Origin: Unio delphinus | Lineage: Eukaryota; Mollusca; Bivalvia; Unionida; Unionidae | DNA length: 64,000 bases | Assembly (NCBI GenBank): GCA_029339505.1 | Contig: JAQISU010000057.1 | Location: 6,593,501 to 6,657,500, forward strand | Direction of reading: 5' to 3' | In this document: in pieces, positions 62,777-64,000 of the stretch | Layout of the letters: each line of letters opens with the position of its first letter | Position numbering within the stretch: position 1 is the stretch's first letter | The notes under the pieces: generated by a model | What the model saw: only the letters and a program-made list of their open reading frames with translations | The model's database searches: none | What the model was told of the DNA's origin: nothing | Position numbers and translations under genes: made by a program

Positions 62777-63160
62777 AGACATACTCATCAAAGTTATTTA
62801 GACCAGATGTTATCATGTTCATTAAATGTTGTAATAATGACAGCACATTTGTTATACCAAACTGCATCATTTCATATTGATAAAGCTCATTTTGAGTTGC
62901 AAGTGCTGAAATTTATTTTGCTCTTTCAATGATTGAACTTTGCCAGAATCCTTTCACAAGATCAAACTTGGTGATATATTTTGCATTTCCAATTTTCTCT
63001 CATGCAGTCATCAATTCTTGACATTGTAACTGAATCTGTTTTGATGAAACTGTATATTTTATTCTTCATGCTTGAACATCTGGAAACAAGTGCTCATATT
63101 CACATAATAATTGCTTAAGATCACTCTATTTCTGTGGTTGCAGATGTTCTGATCCAGATT
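62777..63160 (-). pseudogene. Ty3/gypsy reverse transcriptase remnant
   Basis: The minus strand reads LKQLLCEYEHLFPDV near 63130, then after frame changes NAKYITKFDLVKGFWQSSII (RT motif A) and LYQYEMMQFGITNVLS then LLQHLMNMITSGLN (motif B region), with stops. The sequence then runs into the 108-bp LTR-like segment, so the catalytic YxDD and everything after it are deleted. Upstream 63161-63500 is too decayed to call. Confidence 0.75.
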
Positions 63161-64000
63161 GCTTAATATTTATGAAATCTGAAGATTGGTTAAAACAAAG
63201 TCACTACAGTTGTAGGTAAATGCTTCCTCAGCAAAGCTAGATTTTTTAACAGCTGTTGAGCACTTGATGGTCCTTTGGCATGATAGTGCAAGCTAATTAA
63301 CTAATTAAATCATCTCCAGTTTATTATAATACATGAAAAGTGCCTATTTCAAAGTAACATCAGTTGTGAAAATCACACATCACAGATAATTCCTAAGCAG
63401 TTGCTTTTGCCTTATCAGTGGAAAGTTCCTCAAAATTTTTAGTGATGCAAACATAACAAAATTTAAGTTCAAATAAAATGCAAACATGTTTGTTTTTTAT
63501 CCATTAACACATTTTACTTCTCAGTCTGAATGTAGTCAACATGGAGCCATGCAAATGACATGTGCCATCAGATTTGAATAGTAATACAAGGTTGAATATA
63601 GCCATATGCAACACATAAAGTAACATTTAAAATCACTCTCTTGAGAAATTATTCAGTGCAAATGTATCAGTAGGTTTGGCTCCAGCAGTATATGAGCATA
63701 ATTCTGGAAATGAATCTTTAGTTTCTTTGCGTGCAATGGATCAACATGTTCCAAGCTTAAAAGGACATTAACTTAACTGCATTAACTTAAATTAACTTTA
63801 CTGATACATGAAATTGTGAGTAATGCCGGTGGACTTGATCTATATTAAAAGCATGTGATGACACCTCCAACTGGAATAATTTCTCTTGCTCTTTCACTGA
63901 CAACAATATCTGAAACTTGTCACATCCATTTACTTCAAGAACAGGGACTGAATAATGCTACAAGTTTCTTAGATTTAAAATTAGTTATATACACTACAAA
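63161..64000. other. right-end sequence, no gene recognised
   Basis: AT-rich, with stops in all frames. It may include further decayed gypsy sequence and the intron leading to the missing first receptor exon. Confidence 0.4.

Overview
This is eukaryotic DNA from an animal, probably a mollusc or another lophotrochozoan. It is AT-rich and intron-rich, with canonical GT-AG introns. It carries Ty3/gypsy, DIRS and pogo-type transposons, tRNA-headed SINEs and many private minisatellites. No bacterial gene, CRISPR array or functional tRNA/rRNA gene was found.

The host gene is one minus-strand gene of the CD36/SCARB (scavenger receptor class B / LIMP-2) family. Eleven coding exons were recovered by hand between 60974 and 10607. 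They join in frame with matching phases at every intron and give 448 residues of ectodomain plus the C-terminal membrane helix. Only the 5' exon(s) with the start codon and first membrane helix were not found; they probably lie beyond 64000. The exons total about 1.35 kb and are spread over about 50 kb.

The rest of the window is mostly mobile DNA. Region 1-10.4 kb, downstream of the gene, holds a Ty3/gypsy element (1515-6370, LTRs of only 118 bp, 5-bp target duplication) and four minisatellites. The two largest introns each hold a roughly 7.1-7.2 kb DIRS-type tyrosine-recombinase retrotransposon (25189-32378 and 51059-58200). Both lie in the same orientation as the gene, with inverted terminal repeats and the diagnostic internal complementary region. 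The second is nested in a pogo/Tigger-type DNA element (50766-58665). Other insertions are a solo LTR (38486-39314), a diverged relative of it, a 1.19-kb TA-flanked inverted-repeat element (43064-44250), a decayed pogo/CENP-B transposase (14360-14780), several SINEs, and a gypsy pol remnant near the right end.

The most interesting observations are: (i) both DIRS copies share the same gag-to-RT deletion and the same RT frameshift, so a defective master seems to have been mobilised in trans; (ii) the DIRS circle junction and both target sites can be read from the sequence; (iii) three exon ends of the receptor gene have been tandemly duplicated together with their splice donors, in one case into a 52-bp minisatellite full of decoy donors; (iv) both cysteines of one CD36 disulfide are missing together, giving a LIMP-2-like cysteine pattern.
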